Positions 34,946 through 42,549 of a stretch of 64,000 bases of DNA are shown piece by piece; within the stretch, counting starts at the first letter, position 1; each line of letters opens with the position of its first letter. Under the pieces are notes generated by a model. That model did no database searches. It saw only the letters and a list, made by a program, of their open reading frames with translations, and was not told the DNA's origin. The position numbers and the translations under genes were made by a program. The stretch comes from Proteiniclasticum sp. (lineage in GTDB: Bacteria; Bacillota; Clostridia; Clostridiales; Clostridiaceae), in the NCBI RefSeq assembly GCF_003514505.1, contig NZ_DOPX01000009.1:62001-126000 (forward strand), in the 5' to 3' direction.

Positions 34946-36456
34946 CACTTGAAGTCATCTCCTGGTTCGTCCCGTCTCAGCTCCTCGGCGCAGATCTTTC
35001 CAGACTGAAGGACGATGGGAACCCCTGCACCAGGATGAGTGCTGGATCCTGTGAAGTAGAGTCCCTCCACTTCCATGGATTTGGCCTGGGGTCTCCAGTG
35101 GTTACTCTGACGGAGGGTGGGCTGAAGTCCAAAAGTAGCGCCTCGATAGGCAGAAAAAGACTGCTCAAAGTCTTTTGGAGTAAAGATCCTCTCTAACACC
35201 ACTTCCTCCCGGATATTTTCAAGACCAGGGATCCGGGAGAGGGTTTCAAAGGCTTTTTCCCGGTAATAGCTGATGGTCTCCTCGCTCCACTCATAGGTTC
35301 CTGTGCCAAGCTCTGACACAGGAATCAGTGTGTAGAAACTGGATTTGCCTGCCGGTGCCATGGAAGGGTCCACCTGGGAGGGCACATGAAGGTAGATGGA
35401 AGGATCCTCAATGAGACGTCCGTCAAAGATTCGGGTAAGGTTGTCATCCAGATCCTTAGAAATCACAAAGGTGTGCGGTGCAAGCTTTTCATAGGTTTGA
35501 TCCATACCCCAGTAAAACACAAGGCAGGAGCAGGAGTAGTCCATGCTGTCGATCTTTTCTTTGGTGTATTTTCCTCTGGCGCTGTCCTCTTTGATGAGGT
35601 GGGTCATGGTGTAGGGGAAATCCGCATTGCTGATGACATAGTCTGATGTCACTGCCTTGCCCTTCACAGAAAGTCCCAGGGCTTTTCCACCCGCGATGAG
35701 AATTTCATCCACCTGATGATTGTAGTGGATTTTACCGCCAAGCTCCTCAAAGAGTCTCGCCATGCCTTGTGCCATGGTGTGCATCCCGCCTTCAATGAAC
35801 CAGACGCCATAAAGAAGTTCAATCATAGGGATGATGTTGTAAAGAGAGGGTCCTTTCTGTGGAGATACCCCGATATAAAGGGTCTGGAAAGAAAGCATCT
35901 GCTGAAGATCCTTGTCCGGCATAAAGGAGGCCATCATATGGTCCGCGCTGTCAAAGGTTTTGAGCTTCAGTGCCTGCTGCATCATAAAAGGATTGTAGAT
36001 GTCTTTTTTATTCCGGAAGGGCCTCGTGATGAAGTGATCAAGAGCCACCTGATACCGGGTGTAGATTTCGGAAAGATACTGAAGAAAGCCTCTGGCATTC
36101 TCCGGTCCTTTCTTTTCCACCATCTCCATGAGCTTTGTGAGATCCGAACTTACTTCATAATGTCTGTAGGGTTCATCTTTGAAGTACACCTCATACATAG
36201 GATCCAGTTTCTTCATGGGGATGTAGTCATCGGGATTTCTTCCTGCCAGGGCGAAGACTTCCTGGTAGATGGAAGGCATCATGACCAGAGTCGGTCCCAC
36301 ATCAAAGGTGAACCCTTCGGCTTGGATCTGATGCATTTTGCCTCCGGGCTGTGGTCCCTGTTCGTAGATCTCCACCTCATACCCTGCATGCTGCAGCCGT
36401 ATGGCTGAGGACAGACCGGCCATGCCGGCTCCGACAACTAATACTTTTTTTCCCAT
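34945..36456 (-). CDS. Carotenoid desaturase (CrtI/CrtN type)
   Basis: 503 residues. The FAD-binding VVGAGMAGLSSAIRL lies at 6-20 and GGKMHQ near 38; the C-terminal GLYFTGSSTHPGAGVPIVLQSGK (read as TGSSTHPGAG) is the carotenoid desaturase/isomerase signature. It would dehydrogenate phytoene or dehydrosqualene at the membrane. Under anaerobic growth the electron acceptor would have to be other than oxygen. It is the first biosynthetic gene after the MarR regulator in a four-gene operon. Confidence 0.87.
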   Translation of the reverse strand: MGKKVLVVGAGMAGLSSAIRLQHAGYEVEIYEQGPQPGGKMHQIQAEGFTFDVGPTLVMMPSIYQEVFALAGRNPDDYIPMKKLDPMYEVYFKDEPYRHYEVSSDLTKLMEMVEKKGPENARGFLQYLSEIYTRYQVALDHFITRPFRNKKDIYNPFMMQQALKLKTFDSADHMMASFMPDKDLQQMLSFQTLYIGVSPQKGPSLYNIIPMIELLYGVWFIEGGMHTMAQGMARLFEELGGKIHYNHQVDEILIAGGKALGLSVKGKAVTSDYVISNADFPYTMTHLIKEDSARGKYTKEKIDSMDYSCSCLVFYWGMDQTYEKLAPHTFVISKDLDDNLTRIFDGRLIEDPSIYLHVPSQVDPSMAPAGKSSFYTLIPVSELGTGTYEWSEETISYYREKAFETLSRIPGLENIREEVVLERIFTPKDFEQSFSAYRGATFGLQPTLRQSNHWRPQAKSMEVEGLYFTGSSTHPGAGVPIVLQSGKICAEELRRDEPGDDFK

Positions 36457-36500
36457 TACTTTTCCTCCGTTCTTCTGTAAGTCTTATTTGATTTATGATG

Positions 36501-36920
36501 TTAAAGCTTCCAGTGGCCTGTGAGATTATAGCCAATCTGACGGGATACTTTTAAAAACACTTCTTTCTCTGGTTCCGTGATTCCGCTGAAACACTGTTCT
36601 TCCCAGTCTCTCATGATTTTCTTCAGCTCTGGCATCAATGCGGAAGACTTTAAAGTGAGATGACAGTTTTTTATCCTGAGGTCGCCTTCCTCTTCTCTCC
36701 GTTCCAGAAGATCCTTTTCTTCCATTTCTTTCAGAAGCTTCGCCACATTGGCTTTATCCGTCTGAAGAAAAGGGATGAGTCTTCCCTGGGAGATGCCCGG
36801 AACCTGATCCACGACAAGAAGCACCACCATGGAACGCCAATCCAATTGAAGGGGCTGCAGCATCTCATCCAGAATCTGTTTTCCGTATTTGTGAAAGACA
36901 CTGATTGTACAGATAAACAT
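36501..36920 (-). CDS. MarR-family regulator of the carotenoid operon
   Basis: 139 residues. The winged helix reads MVVLLVVDQVPGISQGRLIPFLQTDKANVAKLLKEMEEKDLLERR (read as GRLIPFL, KANVAKLLKEM, LLERR), typical of MarR. ATG 36920 follows AAGGAGG; upstream in-frame sequence has no site and is hydrophobic without pattern, so it was not included. A 15-bp perfect palindrome lies 27 bp upstream, suggesting autoregulation and control of the desaturase, synthase and kinase genes 44 bp downstream. Confidence 0.82.
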   Translation of the reverse strand: MFICTISVFHKYGKQILDEMLQPLQLDWRSMVVLLVVDQVPGISQGRLIPFLQTDKANVAKLLKEMEEKDLLERREEEGDLRIKNCHLTLKSSALMPELKKIMRDWEEQCFSGITEPEKEVFLKVSRQIGYNLTGHWKL

Positions 36921-36946
36921 GTTCTTCCTCCTTAATTTTTCACTTG

Positions 36947-36961
36947 GTTGTATTATACAAC
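36947..36961. promoter_or_regulatory. MarR operator and -10 region
   Basis: GTTGTATTATACAAC is a perfect palindrome of 7-bp arms around one base; on the minus strand it contains TATAAT, a consensus -10. A second dyad, AACAGATATACTGTT (36959-36973), adjoins it. The rest of the 415-bp gap up to 37335 has no gene: 37000-37250 shows nothing I can assign, and 37254-37317 holds the repeats listed next. Confidence 0.65.
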
Positions 36962-37253
36962 AGATATACTGTTTATAGGAGTAGAGAAGAGGAAGAAAAA
37001 AGCATCCCGTGAGCAAAAAACAGAAAAAAACCACTGTAAAGCTTCAGCTTAGGCAGTTACAGCACTTCTAAGATTCTGAAGGAAGGAAGCTTGAAAGTGA
37101 AAATATCACATAATGTAATTCTGCAGAAGGAATATGTCAGAATGTGATTTGATTTGCTGGAGCAGAAGGAGGGCCAAGGTCTTTTCATGATAAAAAATGA
37201 CTTCGACGATCTTTCTAAAAGAGAATAAAAGAAAATCTACTGTTCCCTCTACA

Positions 37254-37317
37254 AATTATTGTAAAACAATAATTTTGATGATACACTAAGATCAATAATT
37301 ATCGTCTTACAATAATT
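37254..37317 (+). promoter_or_regulatory. Repeated ACAATAATT operator cluster upstream of the DUF2975-like gene
   Basis: AATTATTGT (37254-37262) and ACAATAATT (37266-37274) form a perfect inverted repeat with a 3-bp centre. TCAATAATT (37292-37300) and ACAATAATT (37309-37317) repeat the half-site 17 bp apart, the last 19 bp before the start codon. The small XRE regulator two genes on is the likely binder. Confidence 0.55.
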
Positions 37318-37335
37318 AGAAAGAAGGTGTGTTGT

Positions 37336-38322
37336 ATGATTCAATCTAAAAAGGTCTGGACCATCAGTGCGGGGATACTGTCTGGAATCTTACTGCTGGT
37401 TCTTCTGTTTCGTAGAAGCTCTCCAGAGATGTTTCTCTCCGTGTTCTCCTTTCCTCTTCTGCCCCTTGCAAAGATCCTAAGGAGTCTTTCCCTGAAGGGT
37501 GGGTTTTATAATGTGCTGGCCTGGCTTCTTTATCTCGATCTTTCCCTGTCTCCTCTTTATGTGCTGTTTCTCAGGCGAAAAAAGGAGAGGCTGTTGCGGG
37601 AGGTGCTTTTGGGAGCTGGAAGTGCGCTTCTGTTTTACGCCTTGTATCAGCTCATGAATCCAAGAAATCTGTCTGCGCTTTATGGAGACTTCGGTGGAGA
37701 GGGCATTTTTGCGATGCTCATGGGAGGCGTTCTATATTCTCTCCTCTTTTCCTATATTGTGCTGTCTGCCCTTCATGCCCTGAAAGAGAAGGATCGCACA
37801 GGTCTTTTTGCCTATGGGCAAGGAGCCCTTTATCTGATGTTTCTTCTTTTTGTTTTTCAAGTGATGGGCCCTCAGCTGTGGCAGTGGATCTCTAAAAGTG
37901 AAGCTCTTCTTCAAGGAAATACTGAGATGCTGGGTGTACTTTATGGAACTGGCAGTCTTACCATCAGCCAATTTTTCCTACTTCTGCAGTTTTTACTGGG
38001 CGCTCTTCCGTACCTTTTGGGCATTCCGCTCCTTTATCGGGGAGCGAGGCTTCTGGAGCTTTCAAAAGAAGGGACTACAGAAGAAGCGGCAGCCCTCTCA
38101 GAGCGGCTTGGAAAAGGGAGTGTTACGCTCATCCAGATGACGGTTCTGATGAACCTTTCCTATCACTTCCTGCAGCTGCTTTTTTTGGGGAACATCCTTT
38201 CCATGGAAGTGACCCTCCTACTGCCGGTTCTGCCCATGATGGCATCCATCGGGATCTATCTTCTGACAGTGCTTTTGAAGGAAAACAAAGCGCTGAGAGA
38301 AGACAACGATCTGTTCATATAA
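37336..38322 (+). CDS. Multi-pass membrane protein, DUF2975-like C-terminus
   Basis: 328 residues with about eight hydrophobic segments. The end (LKENKALREDNDLFI) matches the tail that DUF2975 proteins show just before their YozG-type XRE partner, and the next gene is such a regulator, but this protein is about twice the usual DUF2975 length. ATG 37336 follows GAAGGTG; the GTG at 37327 is an alternative. Function unknown. Confidence 0.6.
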   Translation: MIQSKKVWTISAGILSGILLLVLLFRRSSPEMFLSVFSFPLLPLAKILRSLSLKGGFYNVLAWLLYLDLSLSPLYVLFLRRKKERLLREVLLGAGSALLFYALYQLMNPRNLSALYGDFGGEGIFAMLMGGVLYSLLFSYIVLSALHALKEKDRTGLFAYGQGALYLMFLLFVFQVMGPQLWQWISKSEALLQGNTEMLGVLYGTGSLTISQFFLLLQFLLGALPYLLGIPLLYRGARLLELSKEGTTEEAAALSERLGKGSVTLIQMTVLMNLSYHFLQLLFLGNILSMEVTLLLPVLPMMASIGIYLLTVLLKENKALREDNDLFI

Positions 38323-38337
38323 AAAGGAGGGAGTTTC

Positions 38338-38568
38338 TTGGCGATTAACGTGCATCTGGATGAGATGCTGAAAGAGCGGGGCATGACAGCAAAGGAGCTT
38401 TGCGGTCTTGTGGGGATCACAGAAGCCAATCTCTCCATTTTAAGAAGTGGAAAAGCGAAAGGCATCAGGTTCCATACGATAAACCGAATCTGTTATTTTC
38501 TGGGGTGTGATGTGGGGGATCTGTTGAAATTTGACGGAGAACTGGAGGAGGAAGAATATGAAGCATAA
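38338..38568 (+). CDS. YozG-type small XRE regulator
   Basis: 76 residues, almost entirely one helix-turn-helix: MLKERGMTAKELCGLVGITEANLSILRSGKAKGIRFHTI (read as MTAKELCGLVG then EANLSILRSGK), with FLGCDVGDLLKF at the end. The start is TTG with AAAAGGAGGG upstream, 15 bases after the membrane gene. Such regulators usually come with DUF2975 proteins. Its 3' end overlaps the next start by 11 bases. Confidence 0.85.
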   Translation: MAINVHLDEMLKERGMTAKELCGLVGITEANLSILRSGKAKGIRFHTINRICYFLGCDVGDLLKFDGELEEEEYEA

Positions 38569-39385
38569 ATTTTTGATTGGTGGTCTCCTATTGGGGGTCA
38601 TGATGATCACAGGATGTCAGCTGGCGAAAGAGGAGGAGCAGGTTTCCAAAGGAAGGTTCATCGGGGTATACCTACGAACAGACCGGATGGGGCAACTAGA
38701 AGAAGAAGATCTTCCAGAAGTGGTCTATGATGAAGAAACGGAGACCTATGAGGTGAAAGAGGAGAAAGGATATTTCTTTTTTTCTCCTTCTGTAACCAAA
38801 AAAGATGGAGAAAGATATCAGGAGCAGGTCACCAGTGGCCATCTTTCAGACATGAATATCACTGTCAGTGTGGGAGAGGGAGGTGGAACCGCGCAAGATG
38901 TGGAAGCCGTGCTCTACTTCACAGAGAAAAATCAGATCTTCTATCCTTACCGGATTCGCCAGGATGAGAACGGAGAGGTTTTCATGCAGCGGTCTGATGA
39001 CATGGGCTATCAAGTGGATCATCTCAGTGCGCTGATGCTTTCAGAAGATGACTCTTATGACGAAATCGGAAACAACGAAGGATATCAGATGAAGTTCAAG
39101 GTGAGCTTTCTGTATAAAGCGGCACCGGAAGTCGTGAGAATATTTGAGATGGGAAAGGACCATGCTATCAGAAAGGAAACAGTGCTTCCTTTTTCTGAGA
39201 ATCTGGAAGAGTACAGACCAGATAAGGATACAGCATATCTTCTCCTGGAGTATGAATCTTCTTTAGAAGGAGAAGAGTCCATAGACAGGCTTCTCGTATC
39301 CAAGGAGGAAGCGTCCTTCCCTCTTTATGAGGAAGCGGAGGGTGTTCTCCTAAAGAAGCTTGTGCCAATTCTGTGGGAAGAATAA
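38558..39385 (+). CDS. Putative lipoprotein
   Basis: 275 residues. Signal peptide with lipobox ITGC (C20). The acidic mature part contains blocks such as GRFIGVYLRTD, YFFFSPSVTKKDGERYQEQ and YKAAPEVVRIFEMGKDHA but no recognised domain. GGAGGAGGAAG inside the preceding gene is its binding site, so the two are coupled. Possibly an extracellular partner of the DUF2975-like protein. Confidence 0.7.
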   Translation: MKHKFLIGGLLLGVMMITGCQLAKEEEQVSKGRFIGVYLRTDRMGQLEEEDLPEVVYDEETETYEVKEEKGYFFFSPSVTKKDGERYQEQVTSGHLSDMNITVSVGEGGGTAQDVEAVLYFTEKNQIFYPYRIRQDENGEVFMQRSDDMGYQVDHLSALMLSEDDSYDEIGNNEGYQMKFKVSFLYKAAPEVVRIFEMGKDHAIRKETVLPFSENLEEYRPDKDTAYLLLEYESSLEGEESIDRLLVSKEEASFPLYEEAEGVLLKKLVPILWEE

Positions 39386-39438
39386 GGAAAAGTAAGAGAA
39401 AGCTGTAAGATGCTCCGGTCTTTTTTCTTTTAATGCAA

Positions 39439-39473
39439 TTTGGTTACTATAACCAAAAGAACAGGGTTCTTTT
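39439..39473 (+). promoter_or_regulatory. Overlapping dyads upstream of carbamate kinase
   Basis: TTTGGTTA (39439-39446) and TAACCAAA (39450-39457) are perfect arms; the core TTGGTTA agrees with the B. subtilis PucR box. AAAAGAAC (39455-39462) and GTTCTTTT (39466-39473) form a second perfect dyad sharing AAA with the first, so as RNA the two hairpins would compete. A PucR gene lies just downstream on the other strand. Confidence 0.5.
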
Positions 39474-39555
39474 TGGCTGTTTTGTGGGTGGGTTGTTCTT
39501 TCTTTCTCATGATAAAGTTATTCCTAGAAAAGGATTTCAGAAAGGAAGGATTATC

Positions 39556-40497
39556 ATGAAAACAGCAGTCATTGCGATAGGCGGAAATGCCATCATCATG
39601 GAAGGGCAAAAAGGAACCATCGAAGAGCAGTTTGAAAATGTGAGTAAAAGTTGTGACCATATCATCAATCTTTTAGAAGAAGGATACAATGTGGTGCTGA
39701 CCCACGGAAATGGACCCCACGTAGGGAATTCTCTGATTAAGGGAGAAGCGGGGAAGGATCTTGTGCCTGCGTATCCCATGGATGCCTGCGGTGCAGAGAC
39801 CCAAGGACTTCTTGGTTATGTCATCAAGCAGAGCCTCATGAACCGTATGAAGGAGAGAGGCCTGACGAAAAAGATTGTTTCCCTGGTGACCCAGGTGGAA
39901 GTATACGGAACAGACCCAGCATTTAAGAATCCTACAAAACCAGTGGGACCTTTCTTCACCAAGGAAGAAGCAGATGTTCTCATGGCAGAAAAAGGATTTG
40001 TGATGAAGGAAGACAGCGGCCGTGGATATAGAAGAGTAGTGGCTTCACCAAAACCTCAGGAGATCATCGAGAAGGAAGCTGTTAAAGCTCTGGCAGGTCT
40101 AGGATACCTGGTCATCGCAGCTGGCGGCGGCGGAATTCCAGTCATTAAAGATGTGGAAGACCAGTATCACGGAGTAGAGGCGGTCATCGATAAAGATTAT
40201 GCATCCGCACTGCTTGCTCTGGAAATTGATGCAGATCTACTTGTGATCCTTACGGGTGTAGAACAGGTGGCAGTGAACTTTGGCAAGCCTACACAGGAGA
40301 ACCTTTCTGTCATGGATGTGGAAGCGGCAAGAAAACACATGGCCGATGGACAGTTCCCTGCAGGAAGCATGGGACCCAAGATCGATGCGGCTCTTTCCTT
40401 TGTGGAGGCCACAGGTGGGGAAGCGCTCATTACTTCCATGGATCAGCTGAAGCGTGCCATCAAGGGCGAGACGGGTACAAGAATCGTCAAGTACTAA
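39556..40497 (+). CDS. arcC: Carbamate kinase
   Basis: 313 residues, the standard length. AIGGNAI at the start, HGNGPHVGN near 50, AAGGGGIPV near 196 and DADLLVILTGVEQV near 231 are family motifs. It makes ATP from carbamoyl phosphate and ADP, releasing carbamate. In this setting the carbamoyl phosphate would come from the AllFGH-type oxamate carbamoyltransferase encoded 5 kb downstream; arginine deiminase genes are not seen. ATG 39556 follows AAAGGAAGGA; longer in-frame starts cover the operator region and are rejected. Confidence 0.93.
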   Translation: MKTAVIAIGGNAIIMEGQKGTIEEQFENVSKSCDHIINLLEEGYNVVLTHGNGPHVGNSLIKGEAGKDLVPAYPMDACGAETQGLLGYVIKQSLMNRMKERGLTKKIVSLVTQVEVYGTDPAFKNPTKPVGPFFTKEEADVLMAEKGFVMKEDSGRGYRRVVASPKPQEIIEKEAVKALAGLGYLVIAAGGGGIPVIKDVEDQYHGVEAVIDKDYASALLALEIDADLLVILTGVEQVAVNFGKPTQENLSVMDVEAARKHMADGQFPAGSMGPKIDAALSFVEATGGEALITSMDQLKRAIKGETGTRIVKY

Positions 40498-40523
40498 AGA
40501 AAACATCATAGAAACACAAAAGA

Positions 40524-40576
40524 AAAGGTCTGGGTTCATGCTTTGTGAGGCATAAACCCAGACCTTTAAATTTTTT
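40524..40576. terminator. Bidirectional terminator between arcC and the PucR gene
   Basis: AAAGGTCTGGGTT (40524-40536) pairs with AACCCAGACCTTT (40555-40567), with ATGC/GCAT inside, followed by AAATTTTTT. Confidence 0.9.
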
Positions 40577-40588
40577 GAAAGTCATCCT

Positions 40589-42277
40589 TTAAAGATCCAG
40601 CAGCCGGTAGATCTTAAGAGCCAGCTGGTATTTGAGAATCTCGTCGGAGTCTTTCAGATCCGACTGTAGGATGGTGGAAATCCGGTCCATCCGGTAGAGG
40701 ATGGTGTTTCTATGGGCAAAAAGAGCACGGGCGGTTTCGGCTACATTGAAGTGGTGGGCAATCCAGGACTCCAAGGTGGGCAGAAGCTCACTTTTGTATT
40801 TCTCATCGTACTCCTGGATGGGGCCTAACGTATGCTGGAAAAACTGTGTCATCTCCTTGGGATCGATGTTCTCTTCCAGAAAGTGGTGCACAATGAAATC
40901 TTCAAAATGAGAGATCTTCTTCTCTGTAGGGGACTTTTTCAGAAGCCTGAGGGCTTCCTTGGCTTCCCGGAAAGATTTGTGAAGATCCAGAAGGTTTGTG
41001 GCAGTTTTACCGATGCCCAGGGTGAGCTGTACACTTTTGATGTACATTTCCGCATCCGTCAGAAGCTCCTCTCCCAAGGATTTCATGTAGGAGATGGAAT
41101 GGTCCTCTTTGGCTTTTTTTCCCAGAAGAAGAATGATTTGTGTATTTTGACTAAAAGCGTGAAGAACGTAATCTTTCTGGCTGGCGTAGTCCTCTATAAA
41201 GCGGAGGGTTTCTTTGACCTTTTCATCTTCCTCCCGTTTTCGTTCAAGAAGATTTTCTAGGGAATACTCACTTTCTAAGGACACGGAGAGAATCATAGGC
41301 GTATAAGAAAGACTCGGATTGAGACCGTGGACCTCGCAGAGGTAGGTGAGATTTTCCACGTCCTTGATCTGACCGGATAAAAGCTCGTCAAAGAAATCTC
41401 TTCGGACTCTGTTTTTGGTTCTTTCCAGCTCATTGTTCCGGATTCTTTCCAGGGCAAAGGACATGGCCGCATTTTCCAGAGCGATGAAATCCACATCCTG
41501 GAGCTCTTTCAAGGTATTCCATACCAGAATATACCCATGGTGCTGCACACCGATGGAAACAGGCATCAGGACAAAAGGAATCTCCACGTCGTGGAGGGTG
41601 GTGGAACGGACGAGGGGTTTCTGAAGACTTTCAAAATCCATAGGGAGCGTCCGGATGAACTCATCATCCACAAAAGACTTGGACATCTCCAGTGGAAGAA
41701 ACTCCGTCACCGGATGTGGATCCTCCTCCTGAAGCTCCCATAGGAGAACATTCCAGTACTTATCCATGAGAATCACGGAGTTTCCAATCATAGAGGAAAG
41801 GCTCTGACATATTTTTTTGAGACCTCCGCTGTGAAGAGAGATCCGAAGAAACTCCTCGTGGATTTCCAGGGATTTTTTATTGATCACATCATAGTTCTCG
41901 GATGTTTCTGCCAGAACAAAGGTAGATATTTTAGCAAAAGACATGCCGTAGGGGATCTCAATGATGGGCATTTTGTACTTATTGCCAAGTTCCAGAATAC
42001 AGTCCGGAACGGTGCCGAAATACCGTTTGGGCTTGATGCACAGGGCGGGACAGTTGAGGTTCTTCAGCTGCTTCATCACTTCTTTTTGACGTTCTTCACT
42101 GTCCTTGAAGAAATAGCCGGAAGTGACCAGCATCTCTCCAGGGGAGAACCAGTCGAGAGCATCGGGATTATCCATGATGTTGACACTGGAGATCACATGG
42201 TCCAGTCCTTCTTCGCCGGACACCAGCTTGAGATCCCGAAGTGCCGGAAGTTTTAAAAGTTGCCTGACTGTAAGCAT
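40589..42277 (-). CDS. PucR-family regulator of purine/ureide catabolism
   Basis: 562 residues. The N-terminal PucR domain (about 1-125: TVRQLLKLPALRDLKLVSG, WFSPGEMLVTSGY) precedes a GAF-like middle and a GGDEF-like CdaR segment. The C-terminal HTH_30 domain reads IAHHFNVAETARALFAHRNTILYRMDRI (read as VAETARALFAHRNTI). PucR proteins activate purine degradation genes. It is divergent from the permease-allFGH operon. ATG 42277 has GAGGTG upstream; the longer open frame to 42439 runs across the promoter region and is not used. Confidence 0.87.
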   Translation of the reverse strand: MLTVRQLLKLPALRDLKLVSGEEGLDHVISSVNIMDNPDALDWFSPGEMLVTSGYFFKDSEERQKEVMKQLKNLNCPALCIKPKRYFGTVPDCILELGNKYKMPIIEIPYGMSFAKISTFVLAETSENYDVINKKSLEIHEEFLRISLHSGGLKKICQSLSSMIGNSVILMDKYWNVLLWELQEEDPHPVTEFLPLEMSKSFVDDEFIRTLPMDFESLQKPLVRSTTLHDVEIPFVLMPVSIGVQHHGYILVWNTLKELQDVDFIALENAAMSFALERIRNNELERTKNRVRRDFFDELLSGQIKDVENLTYLCEVHGLNPSLSYTPMILSVSLESEYSLENLLERKREEDEKVKETLRFIEDYASQKDYVLHAFSQNTQIILLLGKKAKEDHSISYMKSLGEELLTDAEMYIKSVQLTLGIGKTATNLLDLHKSFREAKEALRLLKKSPTEKKISHFEDFIVHHFLEENIDPKEMTQFFQHTLGPIQEYDEKYKSELLPTLESWIAHHFNVAETARALFAHRNTILYRMDRISTILQSDLKDSDEILKYQLALKIYRLLDL

Positions 42278-42361
42278 TGTCTCACACCTCGATTTGTTAA
42301 AAAATTCATAAGTTAGATACATTATAGGCTTCCTTGTGAAAAAGAACAATGACTTTGTTTC

Positions 42362-42371
42362 TTGTGCACAA
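42362..42371. promoter_or_regulatory. Palindrome in the pucR/permease divergent region
   Basis: TTGTGCACAA is a perfect 10-bp palindrome about 85 bp from the PucR start and 180 bp from the permease start. Candidate operator. No purine riboswitch fold is seen in the 272-bp gap. Confidence 0.35.
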
Positions 42372-42549
42372 ACAGAAAGTGAAATCTTAGGTGATATCAG
42401 CCAATGATGAAATTGTTTACAAAAGTTAACATAGAACATGACAAAGGAAATTTCCTTCCGGAATGTGTGTCTTCGACAGGGTACCCGGGTTCATGCAGGA
42501 GGAGGAAAAAAGAGTCCAATATTTTGAACTTATTTTTAGGAGGTATATT

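Noticed and set aside
35716..36408. 230-codon plus-strand frame inside the carotenoid desaturase gene
   Set aside because: Covers the FAD-binding coding region in antisense, no ribosome binding site, no protein features.
39556..40497. Arginine deiminase pathway as the context for carbamate kinase
   Set aside because: No arginine deiminase, ornithine carbamoyltransferase or antiporter gene is in the window, whereas the AllFGH-type genes are.
42278..42549. Possible purine riboswitch before the permease
   Set aside because: The conserved purine-riboswitch junction and loop sequences are not visible; only a short palindrome is seen.
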